Part shown: positions 1 to 8,644 of the stretch, piece by piece
Numbering within the stretch: the first letter of the stretch is position 1
How the letters are laid out: each line of letters begins with the position of its first letter
From: Roseibium suaedae
GTDB taxonomy: Bacteria > Pseudomonadota > Alphaproteobacteria > Rhizobiales > Stappiaceae
DNA length: 64,000 nucleotides
Direction of reading: 5' to 3'
NCBI RefSeq assembly: GCF_900142725.1
Contig: NZ_FRBW01000002.1
Span: 1,268,710-1,332,709, forward strand
Translations under genes and position numbers: made by a program
The notes under the pieces: model-generated
What the model saw: only the letters and a program-made list of their open reading frames with translations
The model's database searches: none
What the model was told of the DNA's origin: nothing

Positions 1-2481
1 CACATCATAACCGGCGGCCTTGAGGACCGGGGTCAGCATGTTGCGGAAGAAGGCAGAGTCATCGACGAACAGAACCTTCTTGGTGAGGGCCTGAATGTCC
101 ATTTCCTTGCGCATGAACCAGTCTTCGAAGGCCTGCGGCAGATAGTAGCCAAGGTCGATGACTTCGGTCGCACGTTCCTTGATGACCGCGGAGCCCAGGA
201 TGCCCGGACGTTCGGAGCCAACTTCGATATTCAGGCGCTCTTCGACAATGTCGACGATCTCGTCGACGACCAGGCCCATGGACCGGCCGCTGTCGGAGAA
301 GACCAGCATCGGCTGTGTGCCTTCGAGCTTGTGCTGATCGCCTTCGTTGACGTAGACGAGCGGCATGAGCGCACCGCGGTACTGAACCAGATCCCGGCCG
401 TTGGAGCGTTCGATCTTGGAGACCTCGAACTCTTCGAGACGGGTGACCAGGGACAGCGGAACCGCCTTGGGTTCCGGAGCACCGGCACGGAACAGCAGCA
501 TGGAGATCGCAGCCTGGTTGGTCTGCGTCCGGCGCTGCAGGTCCTCTGCCTCTTCTTCGTTCTGCTCGGCAACCGCGCTGGAAGCATGGCTTGCCATGGC
601 GCTGGCGATACCGTTCGGATCAATGATCATGATCACCGAGCCATCACCCAGAATGGTGTTGCCCGAGAACATGGTCAGGTTCCGCAGCATCGTGGACATC
701 GGCTTGACGACGATTTCCTCGGTGTGGAAGACCCCGTCGACGACAACGCCGAAGGTCTGGCTGCCAACCTGCATGACGACGATGAAGCCGTTGTCCTCGT
801 CGATGGCCTTTTCCGCATTCTCACCGGCATAGATGCCGAGGAGCTGGGACAGGTGCAGCAACGGAAGCAGCTTGTTGCGCAGGCGCAGGACAGGCGTGTC
901 CTTGATGCGCTCGATCCGGTGTTCGGAGTTGTTCTGAACACGGACCAGCTCAACCACGGAGAGCTGCGGGATTGCGAAGCGGTCACCGCTTGCCTCGACG
1001 ATCAGGGTCGAAACAATCGCCAGGGTCAGCGGGATCTTGATGATGAAGCTGGTGCCCTTGCCCGGAACAGAGCGCAGGTCAACCGTACCACCGATCAGCT
1101 CGATGTTGTTGCGCACCACGTCCATGCCGACACCGCGGCCAGACACGCTGGTCACCTGGGCAGCCGTGGAGAAGCCCGCAGCAAAGATGAACTTGTGGAT
1201 CTGGGCGTCGGACATCTTGTCGACTTCGGCCTCGGTCGCGATACCGCGCTCGATAACCTTCGCCTTGATCTTTTCGACGTCGAGACCCTTACCATCATCG
1301 CGAACTTCGATGATGATGTGGCCGCCTTCATGATAGGCAGCGAGAGTGATCGTGCCCTTTTCCGGCTTGCCGGCATCCCGGCGGGCCGACGGCATTTCCA
1401 GGCCGTGGTCAGCAGAGTTGCGGACCATGTGGGTCAGCGGATCCTTGATCATCTCAAGAACCTGGCGATCCAGTTCGGTTTCCGCACCGATCATTTCAAG
1501 TTCGATCGGCTTCTCGAGTTCCTGGCTCAGGTCGCGGACGATACGCGGCAGCTTCTGCCATGCATTGCCGATCGGCTGCATGCGCGTCGCCATCACGCCT
1601 TCCTGCAGTTCTGCCGTCACGTTGGACAGGCGCTGCAGCGGAACCTTGAACTCGCTGTCTTCATGACGGCGGACGATTTCCAGAAGCTGGTTTCTGGTCA
1701 GCACCAGCTCGGACACCATGGTCATCAGGTGTTCCAGAGTATCCACAGCCACGCGGATCGACTGGTTGGAGACAGAAGAGCCACCGGACTTCTTCTCCGA
1801 AGCATCCGCCTTGCTATCGTCGTCTGCATCAGCCGCAACGCGGGCAGGCTTTGCCGGACGCGCAGGCTTGGGTGCTGCTTCTGCCTTGACGGGTTCCGGA
1901 GCAGGAGCTGGCGCCGGTGCCTCTACGGGCTCGACAGCGACTTCAGCAACCTCGACTTCGACTTCCGTCTCGCGGAAAGCGCGTTCCAGCTCATCCAGAG
2001 ACACTTCACCCGGGCGCAGTGGGCGCTCAAGGCTCTGTTCCAGGATGTTCAGGTTCATCTCTGGCTCAGGCTCGGCAACCTTCTCGACAACCGGAGCAGC
2101 CGCCGCATTGGTCGACATGCGTTCCAGTTCGGCGATCAGATCACTATCGTCACCAGAGGGCTCTTCGCCCTCTGCCGCTTCAAGATCGGCCAGAATTTCC
2201 TTGATGCGGTCAATCGAGCTCAGGATGAGCGAAACTGCATTTGGCGTGACCGGGGTGCCTTCACGGAACTTGCCCATGAGGGTTTCTGCCGCATGTGCGA
2301 TCGCTTCAAGCCGCGGAAGCCCCAGGAAGCCGCAAGTCCCCTTGATCGTGTGAACAAGGCGAAAAATGTTATCAAGGATCGTGGCGTTGTTCGGTTCTTG
2401 CTCGAACTTGACGAGCTCAACGTCAACAACATCGAGACTCTCGTTGGTCTCGGTAATAAATTCCCTGAGAAGGTCGTCCAT
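1..2481 (-). CDS. cheA: Hybrid chemotaxis histidine kinase CheA with two CheW-like domains and a C-terminal receiver (3' end cut by window edge)
   Basis: Autophosphorylating kinase that couples chemoreceptor arrays to response regulators. Read on the minus strand from the ATG at 2481, the first 827 codons stay open to base 1. An Hpt (P1) domain comes first, with the phospho-His at about residue 44 in HTIKGTCGFLG. A Pro/Ala-rich linker follows, then the dimerisation domain and an HATPase core (N-box with NSADHG, G1 DDGKG, G2 GRGVGMD). Then comes a CheW-like domain, a second CheW-like domain, and the start of a receiver domain (VLFVDDSAFFRNML) at the window edge. The tandem CheW plus REC layout differs from enterobacterial CheA. 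It lies 147 bp downstream of chpT on the same strand. The family is certain; the total length is unknown because the gene is cut. Confidence 0.95.
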   Translation of the reverse strand, partial: MDDLLREFITETNESLDVVDVELVKFEQEPNNATILDNIFRLVHTIKGTCGFLGLPRLEAIAHAAETLMGKFREGTPVTPNAVSLILSSIDRIKEILADLEAAEGEEPSGDDSDLIAELERMSTNAAAAPVVEKVAEPEPEMNLNILEQSLERPLRPGEVSLDELERAFRETEVEVEVAEVAVEPVEAPAPAPAPEPVKAEAAPKPARPAKPARVAADADDDSKADASEKKSGGSSVSNQSIRVAVDTLEHLMTMVSELVLTRNQLLEIVRRHEDSEFKVPLQRLSNVTAELQEGVMATRMQPIGNAWQKLPRIVRDLSQELEKPIELEMIGAETELDRQVLEMIKDPLTHMVRNSADHGLEMPSARRDAGKPEKGTITLAAYHEGGHIIIEVRDDGKGLDVEKIKAKVIERGIATEAEVDKMSDAQIHKFIFAAGFSTAAQVTSVSGRGVGMDVVRNNIELIGGTVDLRSVPGKGTSFIIKIPLTLAIVSTLIVEASGDRFAIPQLSVVELVRVQNNSEHRIERIKDTPVLRLRNKLLPLLHLSQLLGIYAGENAEKAIDEDNGFIVVMQVGSQTFGVVVDGVFHTEEIVVKPMSTMLRNLTMFSGNTILGDGSVIMIIDPNGIASAMASHASSAVAEQNEEEAEDLQRRTQTNQAAISMLLFRAGAPEPKAVPLSLVTRLEEFEVSKIERSNGRDLVQYRGALMPLVYVNEGDQHKLEGTQPMLVFSDSGRSMGLVVDEIVDIVEERLNIEVGSERPGILGSAVIKERATEVIDLGYYLPQAFEDWFMRKEMDIQALTKKVLFVDDSAFFRNMLTPVLKAAGYDV

Positions 2482-2628
2482 GGCCTGCTCTCACCCGACT
2501 GTTACACTGGTACCGCGCCTCCAAGGAGACGTCTGGACCGGGATGTCCATGGGGAGAGACTGGGCTCAAACAGTTAAGATACGCTGAAACGAAAGAAGAC
2601 TTTCGCGACCTAACCTGGAAGTAGGTGT

Positions 2629-3273
2629 TTATGCGCCCTTCAATGCAGTAATTCTGACAATGTCTTCATCTTTGACGATTGACAATTTCATTCCACACTC
2701 GCGCGCAAGCAGCACTGTGTAGATAGGCTGAACGGAATGCGCGTCCACGCGCTCCGGTTCTTCACCTGAAAGAGTGTCCTGCATACCCAGCGGAATGCGC
2801 GGGTTGAGACCCTTGGCTGACAGAGTGAATTCCGGATCAGCCGGCTCACCTTCCATGGTGACGGTAATGACACCGCCGCGCGGGATGCACTGATTGGCAA
2901 TCAGGATCAGGTTCAAGAGCATCTTGACGAAATTCTTCGGCATCAGGTTCCGGGGAACCTGCCAGTCCAGATCCGACTTCTCGTTTTCCATGAAACCGGT
3001 CGCCACGACCTGGGCGTCTCCGAGATCAATCTCGGCACCGGCTGAGCCTGCTGCGCCAAAGGCCAGGCGGGCAAACTGAAGCTTTGCAGAGGCTTGGCGG
3101 GCGCTCTTGCGAATGAGGTCCATGGCGAATTCGCGCATGTCCTCCGAGCCTTCCTCGTCCAGCACTTCCAGCCCGTTGGTAATCGCGCCTACGGGGCTGA
3201 TGATGTCATGGCAAACGCGGCTCGCGACCAGCGCGGACAGATCAAGCGAGGAAAGGTCCTTGAGTTGAGACAT
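2629..3273 (-). CDS. chpT: Histidine phosphotransferase ChpT
   Basis: A 214-aa protein of the ChpT family (DUF2328). In alphaproteobacteria ChpT passes phosphate from the hybrid kinase CckA to the master cell-cycle regulator CtrA and to CpdR. The N-terminal helical hairpin carries the invariant phospho-His at about residue 22 in the motif SRVCHDIISPVGAI. It is followed by a degenerate HATPase-like domain (QCIPRGGVITV) that has lost ATP-binding motifs, as is normal for the family. It sits directly upstream of cheA on the same strand, so co-transcription is possible. The Shine-Dalgarno before the ATG is weak. Identification is strong; its partners are inferred from the family. Confidence 0.93.
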   Translation of the reverse strand: MSQLKDLSSLDLSALVASRVCHDIISPVGAITNGLEVLDEEGSEDMREFAMDLIRKSARQASAKLQFARLAFGAAGSAGAEIDLGDAQVVATGFMENEKSDLDWQVPRNLMPKNFVKMLLNLILIANQCIPRGGVITVTMEGEPADPEFTLSAKGLNPRIPLGMQDTLSGEEPERVDAHSVQPIYTVLLARECGMKLSIVKDEDIVRITALKGA

Positions 3274-3392
3274 GGCGCTTCAAAGCTCTTCTTGTCTGCG
3301 GCCCGGCTGAAAAGCTGGCCCGATTATGATTCGATTAACGATAAACAAAGGGATACACACAGGATGCTTTGATGCCAAGCCGGAGAAGACCT

Positions 3393-3896
3393 TCAAAGCG
3401 CCGGTTTGCACCCTGTCTTCTGCATATTGGCCTCTGCATCCGACATTTGAGGCTTTGCATTCACCAGAAACAGGAATCTGTTCACCACAGAATGGAAAAA
3501 AACCAGCTTTCCGTCCACGAAGGCGAAGATGTGTGGATTTCCGGCCGTCACATAGCCTTCGGAGAGGGCCTGTGCGCCACAGGCAGCAAACAGCGGAGCA
3601 TAAACCTCAGGCGCTGCCTTGAAAGCTGCCAGATTGCCTTCATTGACGAAGATCCACTCAGCCCCGCCCCACCTGAATTCAAACTTCCGCCGCCCCATGC
3701 GCGGTTTGCGGTCGATGAAATAGGCGACCGGATCATGCCCTCCCAGCGCATATCCGGTAATGGGATCGGGAATGAACAGATCGGTCCGGGCCTGCGCCCG
3801 GCCTTGGTGAACCGGCAAGAACAGCCCCAGGCAAAACATTGCGGCAAGCAGACCGCTCAGCCTTATCCTTGACCCATTTGAGCTACACTTTTGCAT
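3393..3896 (-). CDS. Secreted YHS-domain protein
   Basis: A 167-aa protein with an N-terminal signal peptide (hydrophobic stretch around residues 13-28, cleavage expected near GRAQA). It is followed by a YHS-type core with the typical GYALGGHDPVAYF segment. YHS domains are small modules often linked to metal binding or found in copper-related and oxidoreductase-associated proteins. The exact role of the stand-alone alphaproteobacterial secreted forms is not established. It is a single gene, divergent from eipA. Two cysteines occur in the mature part (ACGA and TGCKP). Confidence 0.8.
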   Translation of the reverse strand: MQKCSSNGSRIRLSGLLAAMFCLGLFLPVHQGRAQARTDLFIPDPITGYALGGHDPVAYFIDRKPRMGRRKFEFRWGGAEWIFVNEGNLAAFKAAPEVYAPLFAACGAQALSEGYVTAGNPHIFAFVDGKLVFFHSVVNRFLFLVNAKPQMSDAEANMQKTGCKPAL

Positions 3897-4017
3897 CGTT
3901 TTGTGTTCGTAAAGGTCAGAAGACAGTGCGAATCATTCAGTTATTCCGATGTAGACTACACCATCGGGACTTGGATTGGCCGGACAGTCATTTGATGCTG
4001 CCAAGGAGAAATTCTTC

Positions 4018-4602
4018 ATGATCTGGGAAAGCCTGACCCGCATGCGCCGCGGCGTCCTTTCTGCCCTTGTGATCGCTGCTGCGCTGCTAACACCTGCTGC
4101 GGCCTCTGCCCAGACCGGCCAGACCTACAAGCAGGATGAGATCGTCAAGGCAGGCCACGAGTTCTTCGGCTCCGTTTCCGGTGGACTTGCTTCCGTGGTC
4201 GAAAAGGCATTCGCCCAATACGGCGAACCTAACGGCTACATTCTGGGTGAGGAAGGGTCCGGCGCGATCGTGGCCGGCGCCCGCTATGGAGAAGGCTCTC
4301 TCTACACCCGCAATGCCGGCACCCACAAACTGTTCTGGCAGGGACCTTCCGTCGGCTGGGACTTCGGTGGTGATGGTGCACGGGTCATGATGCTGATCTA
4401 CAATCTGCCCAGCACCCAGGCGATCTATCAGCGCTTCATGGGCGTCAACGGCTCGGCCTATCTGGTGGGTGGCGTCGGTATGACGGTTCTGGCCAACCAG
4501 GATATTGTCGTGGTGCCGGTGCGTGCCGGTGTCGGCGCGCGCCTGGGCCTCAACCTTGGCTACCTAAAGTTCACCAGCGAGCCGACCTGGAACCCGTTCT
4601 GA
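4018..4602 (+). CDS. eipA: DUF1134 periplasmic envelope-integrity protein (EipA family)
   Basis: A 194-aa exported protein of the DUF1134 family. Its characterised Brucella member, EipA, is a periplasmic beta-barrel-like protein needed for envelope stress resistance. A signal peptide covers about residues 1-32 (hydrophobic VLSALVIAAALLTPAAASA). The rest is Gly-rich with the family's GEGSGAIVAGARYGEG and VGGVGMTVL segments. The ATG at 4018 is chosen because AAGGAG lies 9 nt upstream (4003-4008); a TTG start at 3976 would swallow that Shine-Dalgarno. A strong hairpin follows the stop. The family call is firm; the function is by analogy. Confidence 0.85.
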   Translation: MIWESLTRMRRGVLSALVIAAALLTPAAASAQTGQTYKQDEIVKAGHEFFGSVSGGLASVVEKAFAQYGEPNGYILGEEGSGAIVAGARYGEGSLYTRNAGTHKLFWQGPSVGWDFGGDGARVMMLIYNLPSTQAIYQRFMGVNGSAYLVGGVGMTVLANQDIVVVPVRAGVGARLGLNLGYLKFTSEPTWNPF

Positions 4603-4608
4603 GGAACT

Positions 4609-4639
4609 GGCGGCCGGAGTGAACGCCGCTCCGGCCGCC
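4609..4639 (+). terminator. GC-rich hairpin after eipA, without U-tract
   Basis: An 11-bp perfect inverted repeat (GGCGGCCGGAG / CTCCGGCCGCC) with a 9-nt loop, 7 nt after the eipA stop. No T-run follows, so it may be a mRNA 3' stabiliser or weak terminator rather than a classical intrinsic terminator. Confidence 0.45.
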
Positions 4640-4752
4640 GCCCCTCAAAGCCGCAGCGCGTTGAATCACCCAGTTCATTTGACCCGGCCGGTGATCAATG
4701 GGATTGTGGCGGAACGTTAAAATGCGGACCAAATAGTTAAACGGAGCCCCGC

Positions 4753-5955
4753 GTGATTGAAGCGGCGATGTATGTTGCATTGGGTTTCTGCGCAGCCACT
4801 CTTCTGGGGCTCGCGATCCTGCCAGCCATTTACCGGCGCTCCGTCCGCTTGACCCGCGAAGCCCTTGAGGCCGTCAATCCGGCGACTTATGCCGAAGTCC
4901 GGGCCAGCCACGACTATGACCGCGCCAATCACGCCCTGAAACAGCTCCGCCTTGAACAGGCGATCGAGCGGGAGCGGGAGAAGAGTGTCCGCCACCGGCT
5001 GGAAACCGGACGTCTGACAACAGACCTCGTCAAGGCCAAGGCCGCCCATGAGCGGGAGCTCTCGACCCTCCGCATCGAACTTGAAAAGGCGCTGCAGTCC
5101 CAGGCGGGCGCAAAGGGCAAGGACCTGATCGCCGAGATGGAGCGACTGCGCAACCAACTCACAGAGACAGAAACGGCCCTCAGCAGCACGCGGGCAGAAC
5201 TGGATGTTCTGAAAAGCCAGACCGACAGCCAGCCGCTGCAGATCCAGACCTGGCTGCCCGCCGATGACGCCATGGCCCTTGCCACGATCACCAGCCTGGA
5301 ATCCCAGCTGGCGACAGCCCGCAAGCGCCTTGCCCAGCTTGAAGGCGACGGCAATGTTCCGGCAGACGTGCTTCTGCCGGTATCGGCGCAGGAGCTTCAA
5401 TCCGCCATGGTCAAGCTCGAAGCCGATCTGGTCGATGCCGAGGCCCAGTTCATCACCGCGCAGGCAGAAGTGACCCGCCTCACCATTCAACTGGACCAGA
5501 CCGACCGGCCGATCGACGAGACGGTCCAGCGGCTGGAACGGGATCTGGAATGGGCGGACGGGGAAAAGGCACGGCTGACCGCCTTGATCAACCAAAGAAA
5601 CCGGGCACTCGACCGCGCCCGGCTTCAGGTTCAGCAGTTGCGCAGGGATCTTCGCTCCGCTCCCGACCTCAAGGAGCTGCGTGGCAGCCTGCTCGACATC
5701 AGCGCCCGCATTCTCGATCCGGACGGCAAGTCCAAACGCCCTGCCTCGGCACCAGGTTTGGCGGCAGCACCGGCAACGGCTCCCGCTTTTACCCATGACG
5801 ACATTCCACACGCGCTCGTCAGCCGGATCGTCAATGCCAGCCGCGCCAATTCTTCAGAAGACATAGCGCCTCAGGCGCAAGTCACTTCCCAGGAGCAGTC
5901 GGTCGAAGACGAAGGCAAGACAACCGGCAACCCTTCCAAGAAAGACGTCGCCTGA
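4753..5955 (+). CDS. Membrane-anchored coiled-coil protein of unknown function
   Basis: A 400-aa protein with one N-terminal membrane segment (about residues 5-25), then SVRLTREALEAV. A long, charged helical region (about residues 50-310) with heptad-like spacing of Leu/Ala and many Glu/Arg/Gln indicates an extended cytoplasmic coiled coil. The last 90 residues are low-complexity and probably disordered. It starts with GTG; an in-frame ATG lies five codons later. I recognise it only as a conserved hypothetical type seen in Hyphomicrobiales. A scaffold or envelope-tethering role would fit the architecture but is inference. Confidence 0.7.
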   Translation: MIEAAMYVALGFCAATLLGLAILPAIYRRSVRLTREALEAVNPATYAEVRASHDYDRANHALKQLRLEQAIEREREKSVRHRLETGRLTTDLVKAKAAHERELSTLRIELEKALQSQAGAKGKDLIAEMERLRNQLTETETALSSTRAELDVLKSQTDSQPLQIQTWLPADDAMALATITSLESQLATARKRLAQLEGDGNVPADVLLPVSAQELQSAMVKLEADLVDAEAQFITAQAEVTRLTIQLDQTDRPIDETVQRLERDLEWADGEKARLTALINQRNRALDRARLQVQQLRRDLRSAPDLKELRGSLLDISARILDPDGKSKRPASAPGLAAAPATAPAFTHDDIPHALVSRIVNASRANSSEDIAPQAQVTSQEQSVEDEGKTTGNPSKKDVA

Positions 5956-6026
5956 CGCACGCCCTGCCCTTCTGACATGACTTATCAGGGCAGCGTCTTG
6001 CGCCCTTCCCGATCCAAGAGTTTCGA

Positions 6027-6824
6027 ATGCTGATTGCCCGCCATAATGCCATTCTGGAAATTGCCCGTCAGACCGGGCGGGTAACGGTCGAAGATCTGGC
6101 AAAGCGGTTCGACGTCAGTCCGCAAACCATCCGCAAGGACCTGAACGAGTTGTGCGAACGCAAGCTGCTGGCTCGCACGCACGGCGGTGCCTTGCTCTCT
6201 TCAGGAACCGAAAACGTCGGCTACGAGGCTCGGCGCATCATTTCAAGCACCGAAAAAGCCGACATCGGCGCTGCCATTGCAGCCCTCATTCCGGACAATG
6301 CGTCCCTCTTCATCAACATCGGAACCACGACCGAGGCAGCAGCCCAGGCCCTGCTTCAACACCGCGGACTGATGGTGATCACCAACAACATCAATGTTGC
6401 GGCGCTCATGCGCGGCTATTCCCAGAATGAAGTCGTGATTGCCGGGGGTGTTCTGCGCCATGCGGATGGCGGCATCGTTGGAGAGGCCGCTGTCGAGTTC
6501 ATGCGCCAGTTCAAGGTCGATTTTGCCATCGTAGGTGCGTCAGCCATCGATCCGGATGGATCCTTGCTGGATTACGACTACCGGGAAGTCCGGGTCACGC
6601 AGACGATCATGGAAAACGCCCGCCATGTCATTCTGGCGGCAGACAGCACGAAGTTCGAGCGCACAGCCCCGGTCCGGGTTGGCCATATCTCGCAGGTCAA
6701 TACCTTCGTGACCGATCACTGTCCGTCCGAAAAGATCCGCCAGATTGGCTGCGATGCGGGCCTGACCATGATCGAAACGGGAGCCCCACCGTCCGTGCCG
6801 GAGGAAGCGCAAGACGATCAGTGA
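6027..6824 (+). CDS. DeoR/GlpR-family transcriptional regulator
   Basis: A 265-aa repressor-type regulator. An N-terminal winged helix-turn-helix (about residues 5-57) carries the DeoR signature TVEDLAKRFDVSPQTIRKDLNEL and the RTHGGA segment. It is followed by a sugar-phosphate-isomerase-like effector domain (FINIGTTTEAAAQAL, MVITNN, IAGGVLRHADGGIVGEAA). GlpR-like members of this family repress glycerol-3-phosphate genes. No glp genes are nearby, so the effector and targets cannot be assigned. It stands alone, followed by tRNA-Glu on the opposite strand. Confidence 0.9.
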   Translation: MLIARHNAILEIARQTGRVTVEDLAKRFDVSPQTIRKDLNELCERKLLARTHGGALLSSGTENVGYEARRIISSTEKADIGAAIAALIPDNASLFINIGTTTEAAAQALLQHRGLMVITNNINVAALMRGYSQNEVVIAGGVLRHADGGIVGEAAVEFMRQFKVDFAIVGASAIDPDGSLLDYDYREVRVTQTIMENARHVILAADSTKFERTAPVRVGHISQVNTFVTDHCPSEKIRQIGCDAGLTMIETGAPPSVPEEAQDDQ

Positions 6825-6894
6825 ACCGCAGACAAACGTCTCAAACGGCGATGAAGCCGTTGATCAATCATCAATTTTGACTTGGGGGAGAGAG

Positions 6895-6969
6895 TGGTAC
6901 GCCCAAGGGGAATCGAACCCCTGTTTTCGCCGTGAAAGGGCGACGTCCTGACCGCTAGACGATGGGCGC
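6895..6969 (-). tRNA. tRNA-Glu (anticodon TTC), CCA encoded
   Basis: On the minus strand the sequence folds as a tRNA. The acceptor stem is GCGCCCA with TGGGCGT (one G-T pair at the end). The D arm contains CGTCTAGCGGTCAGGACG. The anticodon stem-loop is TCGCC-CTTTCAC-GGCGA, giving anticodon TTC, and the T arm is CAGGGGTTCGATTCCCCTT. The discriminator base A is followed by a genomically encoded CCA (revcomp of 6895-6897). It matches bacterial tRNA-Glu closely. Confidence 0.96.
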
Positions 6970-7005
6970 ATCCGTCCGAGGCGTTTGCCTCAGCTGATGG
7001 GCAGG

Positions 7006-7034
7006 CTATTAAGGCCTGCAGCAGGCCGATGCAA
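7006..7034 (-). promoter_or_regulatory. Sigma-70-type promoter of tRNA-Glu
   Basis: On the minus strand TTGCAT (-35, 7029-7034) and TAATAG (-10, 7006-7011) are separated by exactly 17 nt. They lie about 36 nt before the tRNA 5' end. Confidence 0.7.
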
Positions 7035-7082
7035 GATCCTTTTTCATGTCCCGCGCATCGGCCTGTGAATAACTTTGCCGGA

Positions 7083-7436
7083 TCAACGGGAAACCAGATC
7101 TGTCCGGCCCAGCTGTACCCCAGTCGAAGGGTCGAAATGCAGCAGGGCGGACTTGCCGTTTTCCTTCACCAGCAGCACCAGACGGCCACCGATCAATTCC
7201 ATGTCCTCGACAACCGCATCGGGTCCGACCGCGATCGTGGAAGGAATGTCACCTGAAGCGCCGCTATCAGAAGAGTTGATCTTGTAGAAGATAGCTGCGA
7301 AGACAGCGATAAATCCCGCGAACATGATCAGGCTCGATCCCGCGAGCAGGCGCTTCAGCTTTGCCTGCACCCGCAAGGTGGCCGGATCCAATGGTTGTTC
7401 TTCGGGCTGCGATCCCTTGGACTCAGGTTGACTCAT
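7083..7436 (-). CDS. Small single-pass membrane protein, unknown
   Basis: A 117-aa protein with a charged N-terminus (about 36 residues), one transmembrane helix (LLAGSSLIMFAGFIAVFAAIFYKI) and a short extracytoplasmic beta-rich tail (AVVEDMELIGGRLVLLVKENG). It resembles a conserved alphaproteobacterial small membrane protein family, but I cannot name it securely. The ATG at 7436 is preceded by GGAG with 7-nt spacing, which fixes the start. That ATG overlaps the ATG of rluD on the opposite strand inside the tetranucleotide CATG. Function unknown. Confidence 0.75.
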   Translation of the reverse strand: MSQPESKGSQPEEQPLDPATLRVQAKLKRLLAGSSLIMFAGFIAVFAAIFYKINSSDSGASGDIPSTIAVGPDAVVEDMELIGGRLVLLVKENGKSALLHFDPSTGVQLGRTDLVSR

Positions 7437-8460
7437 GAACGAATTCACTCCGGAAGACCCGGCCGACATGGACACGGACTTCAGTTATCTGGTTGATGCT
7501 GAGGACACGGGCAAGCGCCTCGACGCAGTCCTGGCGGGACAAATGGACACCTTGAGCCGTAACCGGATCCAGGCCCTCATCCGCGCCGGCGAGGTCACTG
7601 TGGACGGCGCCAAGATAGTGGAGCCGAAATACCGGGTCAATGAAGGCGAGTTGCTCGCCTTGAGCGTCCCTGAAGCGGAAGAGGCCGAGCCCCAGGGCGA
7701 GGACATCCCTCTCACCATCGTCTATGAAGATGAGCATCTGATCGTTGTCGACAAGCCGGCCGGTCTCGTTGTCCATCCTGGCGCTGGAAACTGGACCGGC
7801 ACCCTGGTCAACGCCCTGATCCACCATTGCGGCGACAGTCTTTCCGGCATCGGCGGCGTCAAGCGTCCGGGCATCGTGCACCGGATCGACAAGGACACCA
7901 GCGGTCTGCTGGTTGTTGCCAAGACGGATCTGGCCCATCAGGGGCTGAGCGCCCAGTTTGCCGATCACGGACGCACCGGGCCGCTGGAGCGGGCCTATTC
8001 GGCACTGGTCTGGGGGGCCCCCTCCAGCCTGAAGGGCACGATCGACGCGAACCTCGCGCGCTCGCTCCATAACCGCCAGAAGATTGCCGTTGTGAAGACC
8101 AGCGGCCGTCAGGCCATCACCCACTGGCAGGTAAAGGAACGTTTCGGTCCCGAGGATCAACCGTCCCTCGCCTCGCTTATGGAATGTCGCCTGGAAACCG
8201 GCCGCACGCACCAGATCCGCGTTCATATGGCCCATATCGGCCATCCGCTGATCGGCGATCAGGACTATGGCGCAGGCTTCAAGACCAAGGTCAATCGGCT
8301 CGATGATCCGCTCAAGACGGTCATCTCGGAGTTCAGCCGCCAGGCGCTTCATGCCGGACTTCTGGCCTTCGAGCACCCCGCCACGGGGGAGACCCTGAAA
8401 TTTGAGAGCCCGTATCCGGCTGATTTTGCTAATCTTTTGTCTGCATTACAAAAATTTTAG
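7435..8460 (+). CDS. rluD: RluD-like 23S rRNA pseudouridine synthase
   Basis: A 341-aa RluA/RluD-family enzyme converting uridines in 23S rRNA to pseudouridine. The N-terminal S4 RNA-binding domain spans about residues 18-80 (RLDAVLAG, ALIRAGEVTVDG). The catalytic domain has the HRIDKDTSGLLVV motif with the nucleophilic Asp at about residue 152. The C-terminal LETGRTHQIRVH block is typical. The length is normal for RluD. An alternative start at ATG 7468 would remove 11 residues without touching the S4 domain. RluD is favoured over RluC by overall layout, but site specificity cannot be read from sequence. Confidence 0.9.
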   Translation: MNEFTPEDPADMDTDFSYLVDAEDTGKRLDAVLAGQMDTLSRNRIQALIRAGEVTVDGAKIVEPKYRVNEGELLALSVPEAEEAEPQGEDIPLTIVYEDEHLIVVDKPAGLVVHPGAGNWTGTLVNALIHHCGDSLSGIGGVKRPGIVHRIDKDTSGLLVVAKTDLAHQGLSAQFADHGRTGPLERAYSALVWGAPSSLKGTIDANLARSLHNRQKIAVVKTSGRQAITHWQVKERFGPEDQPSLASLMECRLETGRTHQIRVHMAHIGHPLIGDQDYGAGFKTKVNRLDDPLKTVISEFSRQALHAGLLAFEHPATGETLKFESPYPADFANLLSALQKF

Positions 8461-8576
8461 AATGCGTTTCTCGCTCCCGGCCATGTAATCGGCGTAAAGC
8501 TACTTATATTGAAGCTTCTCAGCGGGCCGTGAAACGGACGCTGGCATCACGCGTTCGCCTTAGAAGAGCGGCGCTT

Positions 8577-8596
8577 CCGGTGGCAAGAGCCACCGG
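8577..8596 (+). other. Perfect hairpin in the rpoH leader
   Basis: CCGGTGGC-AAGA-GCCACCGG forms an 8-bp stem with a four-base loop, about 50 nt upstream of the rpoH ATG and before the Shine-Dalgarno (GGAGAAAGGGGG). It may structure the rpoH 5' untranslated region. There is no U-tract, so it is not a terminator of rluD. Confidence 0.45.
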
Positions 8597-8644
8597 CGGA
8601 CGTCCCAGAGGGAACGCAAATTCGGGAGAAAGGGGGCGCATCTA

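Noticed and set aside
331..2577. Long plus-strand open frame of about 750 codons
   Set aside because: It is the antisense shadow of cheA: the minus-strand frame carries all CheA motifs, the plus-strand protein has none.
3897..4017. CtrA box upstream of eipA
   Set aside because: I looked for TTAA-N7-TTAA because EipA is CtrA-linked in Brucella, but no TTAA occurs in this stretch.
4717..4737. Possible CtrA half sites (TTAA ... TTAA) before the coiled-coil gene
   Set aside because: The spacing is 16 bp rather than 7 bp, so it does not fit the consensus.
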